DNA from: Arcobacter sp.
Lineage (GTDB): Bacteria; Campylobacterota; Campylobacteria; Campylobacterales; Arcobacteraceae
Assembly (NCBI GenBank): GCA_020048055.1
Contig: JAIFNA010000001.1
Coordinates: 72,222 to 136,221, forward strand
DNA: 64,000 bases
Reading direction: 5' to 3'
How positions within the stretch are numbered: position 1 is the stretch's first letter; every line of letters starts with the position of its first letter. Below, piece after piece: positions 41,079 through 50,514 of the stretch. The notes under the pieces were generated by a model. The model searched no databases, was not told where the DNA came from, and was given only the letters and a program-made list of their open reading frames with translations. The translations under genes were made by a program, and so were the position numbers.

Positions 41079-41713
41079 AGTTTCCCTTTTTCGATTACTT
41101 GTGAGAGAGTTTTTAAATTTTTCGATCTATAAGCGGTTGCAATTTCTTCTATAAATTTGCTATCCAATGGCTTTGTAATTTCAAGTCTTAGGTCATATTT
41201 TAAATATTCCATCATTGCACTTTGAGTAAGAGTGCCAATACCTCTGTCATATCTTATTTTATCACACAAGGCTTTTTCCTGGGTCGCTATAAATTTGCCA
41301 CCATCAACATCATCATATAACCAATCAACACCTATAGAATAAGCTTGAAGAGGTACTCTTTTATAGCTAAATCTTCCAAGAGGAGTATCAAAAAGCTTTT
41401 CATTTTTACTTGTAGCAGAGGTTATTTCACTTACTCGCTCAGGTATCATTCCGTAGTAGCTTAGTGCATAATCAAAAGAGATATATGATGGAGCATAAAG
41501 CGTATTTGCAACGCTGATTAAGTCTATTGGCTTTGTAAGGTAGGGTTTTGAAAAAGTATAAAAACCTTTTTTAAGTCTTACGAGTTCACCACTTTTTACT
41601 AGATTTGATATTTTATCATTGACATTAATTACTGATTTTTCAAGTAATGAATAAATCATCTCATGAGAGAATATGGACAATGGCAAAGTGTTTCTTAATT
41701 CAATTGTTCTCAT
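41075..41713 (-). CDS. AbiEi-type antitoxin
   Basis: This 212-residue protein has an N-terminal winged helix (VNDKISNLVKSGELVRLKKG FY region), then ISVANTLYAPSYISFDYALS and YYGMIPERV, the standard AbiEi_4/transcriptional regulator signature. It represses the operon and counteracts the AbiEii toxin encoded next. No other gene lies in the 249 bases upstream. Confidence 0.88.
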   Translation of the reverse strand: MRTIELRNTLPLSIFSHEMIYSLLEKSVINVNDKISNLVKSGELVRLKKGFYTFSKPYLTKPIDLISVANTLYAPSYISFDYALSYYGMIPERVSEITSATSKNEKLFDTPLGRFSYKRVPLQAYSIGVDWLYDDVDGGKFIATQEKALCDKIRYDRGIGTLTQSAMMEYLKYDLRLEITKPLDSKFIEEIATAYRSKNLKTLSQVIEKGKL

Positions 41714-41962
41714 AAGAAAAATTATACTATAAAATCAATAATATTACATAGATAATCCAATAAATAAAGATTAAATATGAGTATTTATATATTCTTACTT
41801 CAATTATTGGTTAATTTTTGCAATGTTGTAAGGCGATTAGCTTTAGATTGTGATATTCTTTCAACTTCAAAATCAATCACATACAATTTTCTAAAATGTT
41901 CTAATATCATACTTTTATATATCTTCTAGTTTAGAATGCCAATAATTTACAAAACAAAAAAA

Positions 41963-43546
41963 TTAGATACCAAATTTTTCAAACCAGCCATTACTCTTTA
42001 GAGTTTCGCATCTATTTTCATAATGTTTCATCATTACAACATCTAAAGTAGATTGGGATTTGATTTTGACTTTTTTATCCTCGGCATTGGGTTTTTCTTT
42101 TATAAAAAACTCGATATTTTCAAGTTTTGATATCTTTTTGATGTATGTTGGCATCTTTTGCACATAAGTTTTTAGTATCTTTGTAGCTCGCTCTTTAAAA
42201 TCATTTTTATTTACTTTAGCCTTACTTGTCAGCTTTAAAAAATCGTTGTATCTGATATTTGTTTGTTTGCCATTAATAGTAAGATGCGATTCAAAATTTC
42301 TAATGCCGTTGTAAAATCCTGTACTTGCTATATCATACAATGGTGCTATAAAAATTTTATCGTTATCGTATATTGCAGATATATTTTTCGTATGCATATC
42401 TTCATGCCTGATTACAAAAGAGTAGAAGTAATACTCAAGCATCCTTAGGCGATCGCTCTGCCTAGGAAAAACTTTTGCAGCTGTTTCAAAAAGCTTTTCT
42501 GAACTTGTTTTATATTTATTGTCACTATTTAATACCATAAAAGTTGAAAACTCTTTCCTTTGAAATTTATAACTTCCAAGCTTATCAAAATATTTTATAA
42601 AATAGTAGTACTCTCTGTCATCTTCTCTTTTGAAAATGCCACTCATAGGAACATCAAATCCAAGTTCATTTTTCGCAAAACTCATATGAAGATGTTCATT
42701 GATAGCGATGTGTGGAAAATAATATTCACTACTTTCATCGGCTTTTAGTGGGTCATATGGTTTTATGAAAAAGTTTGCATCCTCACCACTTGTAGGGGTT
42801 CTAATAATATCTCCATCAACCACTACTTGAAGTTTATGCTGATAACCAGATAAACTCATTGTTCGTACATGTTTTAATTCCTCTGTTTCATCCATATGAA
42901 GTGTAGGAAATAGTGAAATATCATCAATATTTATGTCGTATTTCAAAATATTTGGAAATTTGTTTTTGCCTAAAATGCTCTCTTTATTTGCTAAATAACT
43001 TTGTGGTTTTAACTTTTGAGTAAATTCCAAAGGTTGTGAAGAAAATATCAAATCATTTTTACTATAGTCATTGTAAGCAAGTAAAAAAAACTCTGTAGCA
43101 TTACCAACTTTATCAATCAATATTTTTCTATCAACCCCTTCTGGCAAACACTCTTCAAAATCTACAAAGCAAGATTCTTGTATAAATGTCTCAAAACTAA
43201 AAGGCATTTGAAATTTTGCGATATATTTGCCAGTAATTAAATAGTTTGTATCATACGCAAAAGAGTAAGTTTGATAATCGTACCCTAGATAACCTACTAG
43301 AATTTGATTTTGATAGATATAAAGAATTTTCTCAAAATCTTCATAGTAAGCATTTGAAATTTTATATGCAGTTGATGAACTTTGTCCTGCAATTTTTACT
43401 CTTTTTTGAGAATATAGAAGTTTTAACTCATTTAAAATAGCTCTTTTAGAAACTCTCTCCAACTTACTTTCTATATCACTACGAGATAAGTAATTATCTG
43501 TATTTGAAGCTAAAATTTGTAATATATCAATAGAGAGTTGTTTCAA
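41963..43546 (-). CDS. HipA-like kinase with fused N-terminal winged helix
   Basis: This 527-residue protein opens with a winged helix (LSRSDIESKLERVSKRAILN ELKLLY region), then a HipA-type kinase: TMSLSGYQHKLQVVV (P-loop-like), FIKYFDKLG (the VERFDR position), RHEDMHTKNIS (catalytic loop) and APLYDIAST (metal site). The catalytic Asp is kept, but the common GNSDAH reads RHEDMH. No hipB gene is adjacent; the fused DNA-binding domain may replace it. The start is TTG with AAGGATTAAAC. Confidence 0.78.
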   Translation of the reverse strand: MKQLSIDILQILASNTDNYLSRSDIESKLERVSKRAILNELKLLYSQKRVKIAGQSSSTAYKISNAYYEDFEKILYIYQNQILVGYLGYDYQTYSFAYDTNYLITGKYIAKFQMPFSFETFIQESCFVDFEECLPEGVDRKILIDKVGNATEFFLLAYNDYSKNDLIFSSQPLEFTQKLKPQSYLANKESILGKNKFPNILKYDINIDDISLFPTLHMDETEELKHVRTMSLSGYQHKLQVVVDGDIIRTPTSGEDANFFIKPYDPLKADESSEYYFPHIAINEHLHMSFAKNELGFDVPMSGIFKREDDREYYYFIKYFDKLGSYKFQRKEFSTFMVLNSDNKYKTSSEKLFETAAKVFPRQSDRLRMLEYYFYSFVIRHEDMHTKNISAIYDNDKIFIAPLYDIASTGFYNGIRNFESHLTINGKQTNIRYNDFLKLTSKAKVNKNDFKERATKILKTYVQKMPTYIKKISKLENIEFFIKEKPNAEDKKVKIKSQSTLDVVMMKHYENRCETLKSNGWFEKFGI

Positions 43547-43768
43547 GTTTAATCCTTAAAATAATCTTTAAATTGTGCACGAGCTACACAAGGAGTATTC
43601 AAGATCTTTCGTTCTTTAAATGCTTGTAAAATTATATCTTAAAGAATTCTTTATTTATTATCAAATAGGTTTTGAAATGATTAGGTCATTTTATGTAGAT
43701 TAGTTAAGATATGGTATTATTTTAGCTTCAAAAACAATCATAAACAATTTTTAAAGGATAATCTTTTA

Positions 43769-43891
43769 TGATTGGAAAATCAAAGATACCTATTCAAGCT
43801 TCTCTACTATTTGGAAACAAAACAATATTGGATGAACACGAAAAGAAGAGATATGAAACGATTATAAACTTTAATCGGCTCATATTATGAT
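43769..43891 (+). CDS. 40-aa ORF in the 43547-43926 gap
   Basis: A 41-codon ORF with AAAGGATAATC upstream encodes KSKIPIQASLLFGNKTILDE then a basic end. The phrase IPIQAS-L-x-G also occurs in a plus-strand reading near 39996, so it may be a remnant of a repeated mobile or toxin-antitoxin gene. The rest of this 380-base gap holds AT-rich promoter-like sequence and the palindrome at 43891. Confidence 0.3.
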
Positions 43892-43903
43892 ACTATTATA
43901 GTA
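43891..43903. promoter_or_regulatory. Palindrome upstream of the Fic gene
   Basis: TACTATTATAGTA is a perfect 13-base dyad 24 bases before the Fic ATG, in the position of a promoter operator. The Fic protein ends in a winged-helix-like domain that might bind it. Confidence 0.45.
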
Positions 43904-43926
43904 ATTATTCGTCTCAAAGGTTCAAT

Positions 43927-45069
43927 ATGAAAGAAACAATTCTAAAGTGGATATGGCAGCATCTTGAGTATCCCAATTTTAAATATGATACATCACAACT
44001 AACAGAGTTAATAAGTCAAATAGACTATAACAGGGGTATTCTTGATGGTGTATCTAAGCTATTTAACGAAGATGATATTGTCAAAATTGAAATAGAAACT
44101 TTAACAGATGAAGCTATTAATACCTCTTTGATAGAGGGTGAAATATTTAAAAGAGAGAGCGTTCGTTCTTCATTTAGAAAAAAGCTAGATAAATATTTTG
44201 ATGGACGAAGTGATACACATTCAACAAGAGCAACTGATAATTTAGTAGAGATATTAATTGATTCTAATTTGAATAAAAGTAATATGCAAATAGAAAGATT
44301 ACATGGTTGGCATAATTGTCTTTTTGAACATGCTAGATACGATAGACTCCATAAAATAGATATTGCAAAGTTTAGAAGCCATAGTGATATGGAGGTAATC
44401 TCAGGTGCAATAGGACACGAAAAGGTGCATTATAAAGCAGTTCCCGTTGAAAAGATAGAAAGTGATATTGAAAAATTTTTCTCTTACTGTAATAAAAGTA
44501 GCGAAAATATCTACATAAAAGCAGCTATTGCTCATATTTGGTTTGTAATCATCCACCCTTATGATGATGGAAATGGAAGAATTGCAAGAGCTATAACAGA
44601 TTATGTTCTTTCGCGAAACACTTCAACTACACAGTTTAAACTCTACTCTATCTCTACTGCTATCAATAGTGATAGAAAAGGTTACTATGATATTTTAGAT
44701 AAAACAACAAATTTATTTTTAAACAAAGAATTTGATTTAACCTCTTGGATTCTTTGGCATCTAGGAATATTAAATAATGCAATGGAACAATCACTCAAAA
44801 ATATTGAGTATCTTGTACAAAAAACAAAGTTTTGGGACAAACACAGAAATCAAGCACTAAATGAGAGGCAGATAAAAGTATTGAATAAAATCCTTGATAT
44901 GGGGAGTGAAAACTTCGAGGGGGGACTTAATACTAAAAAATATATCAACCTTACAAAAGTGAGTAAAGCTACAGCAGTGAGAGATATAACCCAGCTTGTA
45001 GAGTTTGGATGTATTGAACAAATTGATGGGATGAGTGGTAGAAATGTGAAGTATATAGTGGTTGTTTAA
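43927..45069 (+). CDS. Fic-family AMP transferase with inhibitory helix and winged helix
   Basis: The 380-residue protein has a DUF4172-like N-terminus (LKWIWQHLEYPNFKYD), the inhibitory motif NTSLIEGEIF, a Fic core with IIHPYDDGNGRIARAITDYV and a C-terminal winged helix (SKATAVRDITQLVEFG). The intact HPxDDGNGR loop predicts AMP transfer. The T-S-x2-E-G helix predicts self-inhibition of the class II type. It is convergent with the lipoprotein cluster at 45168. Confidence 0.88.
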   Translation: MKETILKWIWQHLEYPNFKYDTSQLTELISQIDYNRGILDGVSKLFNEDDIVKIEIETLTDEAINTSLIEGEIFKRESVRSSFRKKLDKYFDGRSDTHSTRATDNLVEILIDSNLNKSNMQIERLHGWHNCLFEHARYDRLHKIDIAKFRSHSDMEVISGAIGHEKVHYKAVPVEKIESDIEKFFSYCNKSSENIYIKAAIAHIWFVIIHPYDDGNGRIARAITDYVLSRNTSTTQFKLYSISTAINSDRKGYYDILDKTTNLFLNKEFDLTSWILWHLGILNNAMEQSLKNIEYLVQKTKFWDKHRNQALNERQIKVLNKILDMGSENFEGGLNTKKYINLTKVSKATAVRDITQLVEFGCIEQIDGMSGRNVKYIVVV

Positions 45070-45167
45070 AAAAGATTACATAGCATAATCTCCTAACAAC
45101 GGTAGGGGAATGAACCCTATTTTAGATTAGAAAGTAAATTTCTTCACAAAATTTCATTTTTACCAAT

Positions 45168-45614
45168 TTATTGAAAATTATCCATCAGTTCAAAAGTTAC
45201 TTGCATAGAACCTATTGTGATATCTAAAATATTCTTTTGGGGGTTATGATATTGATGTGGTATTTTATACCTGTATATATTTTCTTGATATTTAACCCAC
45301 AATTGATTGCTTGAAAGTAGAATTCCAATCATTTCTGTGTGCGAATAGTTGATTATCCCTTTTTTCTTTTGAAAAAAAAGTGTTGCTTGATATTGCTGAT
45401 TACCTAATTGCTCAATTTCCCATTCCTCTAGTTGGTAAGTTCCATCTGCAATACCACCTATTTTATTAACTCTTATTGTCCCTCCAAGGATTGTAAATCC
45501 TGATGAGGAACTTTTAATATCCTTATGAGTAAAGATAGTTAAAGAATCATCTCGAAAAATTTGAGCACTTAAGAAGGTGCTATACAAACAAATTACAATA
45601 ATAAATTGTTTCAT
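45168..45614 (-). CDS. Secreted protein, unknown
   Basis: A short signal (FIIVICLYSTFLSAQIF) precedes a strand-rich mature part of about 130 residues with GFTILGGTIRVNKIGG and YRYKIPHQYHNPQKNILD. It is the last of three envelope genes transcribed away from XRE 3. No family was recognised. Confidence 0.55.
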   Translation of the reverse strand: MKQFIIVICLYSTFLSAQIFRDDSLTIFTHKDIKSSSSGFTILGGTIRVNKIGGIADGTYQLEEWEIEQLGNQQYQATLFFQKKKGIINYSHTEMIGILLSSNQLWVKYQENIYRYKIPHQYHNPQKNILDITIGSMQVTFELMDNFQ

Positions 45615-45622
45615 TCAAATTT

Positions 45623-46285
45623 TTAATTTTTAATTACTGTATATGGAATATTATATTTATCAAGTGTATTTAGAATAATTTTTACATTATTTGTATCTTG
45701 TGTCCATACTGCTTTACTAAATGCTTCTTTAGCATAAACACCATCTTTTTCAGAAGAATAGCCCCATCTATAGCTACCATCTGAAAATAATTCTGCTTTA
45801 TTGTCATATTCAATTATGCCTATTCTATATATTTCGTAATCTTCATATATCCCTTGAGACCATCTTTTTGAATTTGATTGAATTACAGTTATCCATCCAA
45901 AAATATTGTTTTCTGTAAATACAGATGAAAGTTTATTGGATGCCATTAATTTTGTAGGTAAGCAGTTTTTATAGTTCGTAAATCCTATATTCCCTTTTCC
46001 TTCAATAGTTCCTAATTCTACACTATCTTTCATCAGTAAACATTCTTGCACTTTTGATACAGGTGCATTTGGAAATGCATTTAACATATCATTTTTCCAT
46101 TTACTATAATTCTCTGAGGCTGTATCAATCGTCACCCAAGAATGTGTTCTTTTCAAAAAATCATATGAAGGTTTATCCACCTTTTCTAAATTTTTAATAA
46201 CAATACTATTTGTTGATGCGCATCCTGACAATATTAATCCAATAAAAACCATTGAAAGATAATTTTTTTTCATTATTTTAAACAT
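45623..46285 (-). CDS. Lipoprotein, unknown
   Basis: The signal ends in LSGCAS, a lipobox, giving a mature protein of about 196 residues. It contains FGWITVIQSNSKRWSQGIYE and a C-terminal YNIPYTVIKN. The ATG at 46285 has AAGGAAAAAA upstream. It lies between two small secreted proteins in the operon controlled from 46590. No family was recognised. Confidence 0.6.
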   Translation of the reverse strand: MFKIMKKNYLSMVFIGLILSGCASTNSIVIKNLEKVDKPSYDFLKRTHSWVTIDTASENYSKWKNDMLNAFPNAPVSKVQECLLMKDSVELGTIEGKGNIGFTNYKNCLPTKLMASNKLSSVFTENNIFGWITVIQSNSKRWSQGIYEDYEIYRIGIIEYDNKAELFSDGSYRWGYSSEKDGVYAKEAFSKAVWTQDTNNVKIILNTLDKYNIPYTVIKN

Positions 46286-46314
46286 TTTTTTCCTTTTTTT
46301 ATAATATTATTAAA

Positions 46315-46590
46315 CTATCTACGATTTAATCGTTCATAGTTTACCATTGATCTTAATAGTGAATTACAAACATTATAATCCTCTGTAATCCAAGCATTAA
46401 TTCCCTGTCCATTTACTATCCAAACATTGTCTTTTTGGATATATTCTACCTTCATCCCTAATCGTTTATATGTTACAGGTGAATCAATCGTTTGACATGA
46501 CTGTGTAGCATATTCAAAAATCCAAAAATTCGCATACAAAGATGTTGTTCCAAAAAGAAATGGAAGTCCAACAAACAAAAATCTTTCCAA
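46315..46590 (-). CDS. Small secreted protein, first gene of the third cassette
   Basis: The 91-residue product has a signal peptide (FLFVGLPFLFGTTSLYA) and a mature part with two Cys (TQSCQTI, YNVCNSLL). It starts 26 bases from the palindrome at 46616 and is divergent from XRE 3. Function unknown. Confidence 0.58.
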   Translation of the reverse strand: MERFLFVGLPFLFGTTSLYANFWIFEYATQSCQTIDSPVTYKRLGMKVEYIQKDNVWIVNGQGINAWITEDYNVCNSLLRSMVNYERLNRR

Positions 46591-46615
46591 TAAACTCTCC
46601 TTAGTTTTAATTTTG

Positions 46616-46677
46616 ACTTTATATATAAAGTTGCTTTAAGATTTTAATAAAAATATACTTACGATAACTTTATATAA
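46616..46677. promoter_or_regulatory. Operator pair of the third XRE cassette
   Basis: ACTTTATATATAAAGT (46616-46631) is a perfect palindrome, and AACTTTATATAAC (46665-46677) is a related dyad just before the XRE 3 start. They lie in the divergent promoter of 46315-46590 and 46689-46946. Confidence 0.62.
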
Positions 46678-46688
46678 CAAGGTAAGTT

Positions 46689-46946
46689 TTGAAAGATATT
46701 GATAGTCTACCACTTGATTACACCTCCAATTTATATAAAAATATTGGGCTAAATGTGAAACGAATTCGAGAAAGCAAAGGAGTTTCCCAATTAAAACTTT
46801 CTCATGCTATTGGACATAAATCTGTTAGTGTTGTCTCCTGTTCAGAAATTTGCATTAATAACTACCATTTTAATATAGAACATCTCTCGAAAATCGCCTA
46901 TGTCCTTGAAGTTGATATTTGCGAGCTTTTCAAACCCTTGCAATAA
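46689..46946 (+). CDS. XRE repressor 3
   Basis: An 85-residue XRE protein with a TTG start and AAGGTAAG upstream. It reads KDIDSLPLDYTSNLYKNIGL, NVKRIRESKGVSQLKLSHAI and ends LEVDICELFKPLQ, sharing its final residues with XRE 2. The recognition helix region (HKSVSVVSCSEICIN) differs from those of XRE 1 and 2, in keeping with the different palindrome upstream. Confidence 0.82.
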   Translation: MKDIDSLPLDYTSNLYKNIGLNVKRIRESKGVSQLKLSHAIGHKSVSVVSCSEICINNYHFNIEHLSKIAYVLEVDICELFKPLQ

Positions 46947-47224
46947 AGAAGTATAAATCAGCGATACGAAACCGTTTATTAGTGTTATTTTATATTTACT
47001 CTAAATTTCGTATTTAAATAGATGGATAATTAGGTAACGTCAAATACTTATTCCAATTGTAAATTAGATTTTATAACATTTTTATATTTGTTATAAACAT
47101 ATTTTAAACTGTTATATAATTGATTATTTAACTTGATATATTTTACTTATTAATACTATGATAAAATGAAATAAATAAAACAAGAGTTGAAGTTATATCA
47201 ATTTTTGTAAAAAAGAGGATTTTA

Positions 47225-48082
47225 ATGGCAGGTATTCAACTCACATTTAAAGAATTTGATATTGTTAAAAAATTTGAAAATTCAAATGCAACTGTTAGTG
47301 AACTAAGAACAGGAGTTTTTGCTCCAATAGAAAAAATAAGTTCAAAATCAAAAACATATACACAATTTATCGAAAATCAAAAGAAAAGATTTATCGAAAC
47401 AAGTTGGGGTAAAACAGTAATAAAAGGGAATATCTTAACACAAACTCATAGGGATTTACTTGATTGTCTGTTTGCTGGTGCTAAAGAGATGAAAGAGATG
47501 GAAAGTGGAGCGATTGCTATCTATTTTTCCACTTCTGATGTTTTAAAATCGTATAGTGGGACAACTTCAAGAAATACAAAATGGCTAAAAGATAAACTAG
47601 ATGAGATACAAACAACAGCAATTGAATTTAGAACGACTAACGGTGAAGATTTTTACAGTTTTAGCATAATAAGTTCATTTGCATATAGTACAAAACACAA
47701 AAGTTATGGGATTGTTATTACACCTGAGTATCGAAAATATTTTGAAGATCAATTAACTGTAAACTACACTAAAGAGTTGCCAAAACTTCTAAAAGTAAAA
47801 AGCGCCCTACTTCGTGCTGTTATTAGATTTTTTTGGACACATTCACAAGCAAGTACTATGAGTATCGAAAACCTTCTCCAAACAATCGGTTTTCCAATGG
47901 AATCACTAAGAACAAAGCAAACCGCGATTAAAGAGATAAAAGAGAGTAGTGAACTTTTAAAAGATTATGGGATAACTTATGAGCCAAAAACAAAACTTAT
48001 CTACCGAAAAAATTCTTTTGACAATCAAATCACATTTATGAATAGTTCAAGCAAACCAAAAGAGATAGGAGATGTTTTATAA
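47225..48082 (+). CDS. repA: Plasmid replication initiator, Rep_3 family
   Basis: The 285-residue protein shows the two winged-helix domains of iteron-plasmid initiators. It begins GIQLTFKEFDIVKKFENSNA and contains ILTQTHRDLLDCLFAGAKEM, YFSTSDVLKSYSGTTSRNTK and LLKVKSALLRAVIRFFWTH. The start has GAGGATTTTA upstream. It directly precedes the iteron cluster at 48175-48897, which it should bind to open the origin. The gene product name is by family; the exact plasmid group is not known. Confidence 0.86.
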   Translation: MAGIQLTFKEFDIVKKFENSNATVSELRTGVFAPIEKISSKSKTYTQFIENQKKRFIETSWGKTVIKGNILTQTHRDLLDCLFAGAKEMKEMESGAIAIYFSTSDVLKSYSGTTSRNTKWLKDKLDEIQTTAIEFRTTNGEDFYSFSIISSFAYSTKHKSYGIVITPEYRKYFEDQLTVNYTKELPKLLKVKSALLRAVIRFFWTHSQASTMSIENLLQTIGFPMESLRTKQTAIKEIKESSELLKDYGITYEPKTKLIYRKNSFDNQITFMNSSSKPKEIGDVL

Positions 48083-48174
48083 AACTATTTTCATAAAATA
48101 AGAGAAAAACTTATTTTATAAAATAGTATATAGATACCTATTTATTCTATAAATATCTATATAACCTACAAACA

Positions 48175-48897
48175 CTCACAAGATGACTTCGTTTGTTGTA
48201 GTATTTGACTTCGTTAATTCACAAGATGACTTCGCCGATGTAGTAAATGACTGTAATATATGTAGTATTTGACTTCGTTTGATAAACATCAAAATACAAT
48301 CTTTCACAATATGACTTCGTATTTTCCATTATAAACAGTAAATTATTGATTTTAATGAAACTAATTTCAACTAAGTGACAATATAAACGAAGTCATATTG
48401 TGTATTTGTAGATCTATAAAACAATACAAGATATTTTAACATCGATTTTAAAATCATTCAAATTCTTCACAATATGACTTCGTTTATTCAAATATTTTAT
48501 AACCCAATCAAAGAAATAAAGAAAATAGTTGAGCTTTTAACCATCAAGATATTTCATTTATTAACACTTTAAAATCAAAAAATCAAAAAACGATGTCATT
48601 TTGTGCTAAATAGATTGACTAATCTAAACATTGATAAATTAGTTAGTGTGGTGGTTAGTATTTATATTTCTTTCACAATATGACTTCGTTTTTTTGAAGT
48701 AAGGTCAAGAAAATATTTAAAATAACAAACATATAAAAGAAGAACTTGTAATAATAAAGAGCCAAAAGAAGAAATTAGCAGTAATTATATGGGAAAACTT
48801 GGAGTAAAAGCTCATTTATACGGTTGTTTTAATAAAAAAACGATGTCATATTGTGTTTATTATTTAGTGTAATTTCTTTCACAATATGACTTCGTTT
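48175..48897. other. Iteron-type replication origin
   Basis: At least seven 20-bp iterons close to TTCACAATATGACTTCGTTT are present. Plus-strand copies start at 48175, 48218, 48303, 48466, 48672 and 48878, and minus-strand copies lie at 48385-48404, 48588-48607 and 48838-48857. Shorter GTATTTGACTTCGTT variants begin near 48200 and 48264. Unusually, the copies occur on both strands. AT-rich blocks between them (48400-48660) could serve as the unwinding element. No ORF is supported in this 843-base gap. Confidence 0.88.
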
Positions 48898-48925
48898 ATA
48901 AAATTAAAGAATGATAAGGATTGAT

Positions 48926-50167
48926 TTAAAACTCATCATCAAATATTTTAGGAAATTCTATTTTGTCGGCTTTTTCACTAAAATTTATTTTTGTTTTGTA
49001 TTCTGTTTTAGTAGCCATAGTATTAAAAAGTCTAGGCTCTTTACCCTCAAACAATTTAAGCTCATATTCTTTTTTACCGGAGAAGTGATTTGTTTTCTCA
49101 ATCCTTAAAACCCTAAGTCTATCATCTATCTCTTTTTTATCTTTATCAAGATACTTGTAATCAAGCGTATAGTGTATCCTACAAGCATCAATAAATGCTC
49201 CAGCTCCTCTTGCACTACCACCCTCCCCTTTTGAGTGGTGATGGATAAGTATGATGGTAATATTCCCCTCTTCACACCATTCATTTAAAAGGTTCATAAA
49301 GTATCTAGCATCTGCATTTGAGTTTTCATCTCCACCAAAGAATGCAATAAGAGGGTCAAGAACAATTACATCAAATGATTTTAGTTGAAGTTTGAGTTTA
49401 TAAAAAAGATTGTTTATCTCCAGTCTTCTTTTATCGCTACTTACAAATTGAATCGCCCTATTCTCTTTACCACTAATAGAGATATTTGAAATCGGAAGAT
49501 TATGAAGTTTAGAAAGTGAATTTATCCTTTTTTTTGTAGTTCCAGCATTATCTTCACTAAACCATCCAAAGCACTTAAGGTTGTGTTTATTGGCAAGTTC
49601 TAGCATAAGATAGGCTGTTGCATAACTTTTACCACTTCCCCCTTTAGCACTTATGATATTTATCTCTTTTTGTTGTATTGGAAGTATTGATTCAAGGTAG
49701 AAAGTTGGATTTGATTCAATTATCTTATCAAATGAAACAATATGCAAAACATCATCTATTTTTTGTTTATTTTCAAATTGCTCAATCGCCGTTTTCGTTT
49801 CTTTTAAAAGCTCATCAGAACTAAGCTCCCCACTCTCTGCTTTTGCTCTTAAAATTTTGAGTAATGTTTCAAGTGTTCTCTTCTTTGAAGCTTCTTTGAG
49901 CTCCATAGCATATGCAAGCGCATTAGATATTGCCGTAGCACTTAAGATACTAATTAGAACACTATCATCTATCTTCCCCCTACTTCTTACAAACTCTTCA
50001 TCTATTGGTAAATCTTCTTTATGTAAAGCAACCATAGTCTCATATACTTTTTTATGAGCAGGAAGATAGAAATCATTAGGATCTAAAATATTGATAAACT
50101 CTTCTAAGTTTTGGTTGAAGAATATTGTACTTAAAATTGATTGTTCTATTGAGATGTTGAAGGTCAT
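48926..50167 (-). CDS. Plasmid replicative helicase, DnaB-N plus RepA-like AAA_25
   Basis: The 413-residue protein joins a DnaB-type N-terminal domain (ISIEQSILSTIFFNQNLEEF, YLPAHKKVYETMVALHKED) to a RecA-fold ATPase: Walker A SAKGGSGKSYATAYL, Walker B DVIVLDPLIAFFG and ILIHHHSKGEGGSARGAGA. This resembles the hexameric helicase RepA of RSF1010-like plasmids. It is convergent with the origin and has AAGGATTATAA before the ATG. It would unwind DNA after initiator melting. Confidence 0.85.
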   Translation of the reverse strand: MTFNISIEQSILSTIFFNQNLEEFINILDPNDFYLPAHKKVYETMVALHKEDLPIDEEFVRSRGKIDDSVLISILSATAISNALAYAMELKEASKKRTLETLLKILRAKAESGELSSDELLKETKTAIEQFENKQKIDDVLHIVSFDKIIESNPTFYLESILPIQQKEINIISAKGGSGKSYATAYLMLELANKHNLKCFGWFSEDNAGTTKKRINSLSKLHNLPISNISISGKENRAIQFVSSDKRRLEINNLFYKLKLQLKSFDVIVLDPLIAFFGGDENSNADARYFMNLLNEWCEEGNITIILIHHHSKGEGGSARGAGAFIDACRIHYTLDYKYLDKDKKEIDDRLRVLRIEKTNHFSGKKEYELKLFEGKEPRLFNTMATKTEYKTKINFSEKADKIEFPKIFDDEF

Positions 50168-50195
50168 TTATAATCCTTATTTAATATTATTAAAT

Positions 50196-50239
50196 ATATT
50201 TTTAACAGTTATAAACAATTGATAAACTGTTAAAAATAT
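50196..50239. promoter_or_regulatory. 15-bp inverted repeat between helicase and RHH genes
   Basis: ATATTTTTAACAGTT and AACTGTTAAAAATAT are perfect arms 14 bases apart. They lie just after the RHH gene stop and before the helicase start. It may be an operator of the RHH/ParA pair or a terminator-like stem. Confidence 0.5.
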
Positions 50240-50241
50240 TT

Positions 50242-50502
50242 CTAGTTTAAAGCATCTTTCTTTACAGTTTTAATAGCACTTGTTTTTATAAACAGCCCAA
50301 CACTAAGTCCAATCTCATTCGCAGCATTTGATAGTATTGATAATTCATTGTCATCTAAATAAATTGTTATTTTATTTTTTTTAGTTTCATTGTTATCTTT
50401 TTTAGGTCTTCCACCTTTTTTTTTATCAACTCCAGCGTAAGTTGAAATTACACTCTCTTTACCTTTATTTAAAACATCTTTGATGCTTAATTTTTCTGCC
50501 AT
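50242..50502 (-). CDS. Partition-associated ribbon-helix-helix protein
   Basis: The 86-residue product has a basic AT-hook-like patch (DKKKGGRPKKD) and a C-terminal ribbon-helix-helix (NKITIYLDDNELSILSNAAN, then LSVGLFIKTSAI). It follows parA by 12 bases. This is the setting of the small centromere-binding protein of type Ib partition systems. Candidate binding sites are the dyads at 50196-50239 and 51127-51330. Confidence 0.75.
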   Translation of the reverse strand: MAEKLSIKDVLNKGKESVISTYAGVDKKKGGRPKKDNNETKKNKITIYLDDNELSILSNAANEIGLSVGLFIKTSAIKTVKKDALN

Positions 50503-50514
50503 TTTAAATCCTTA

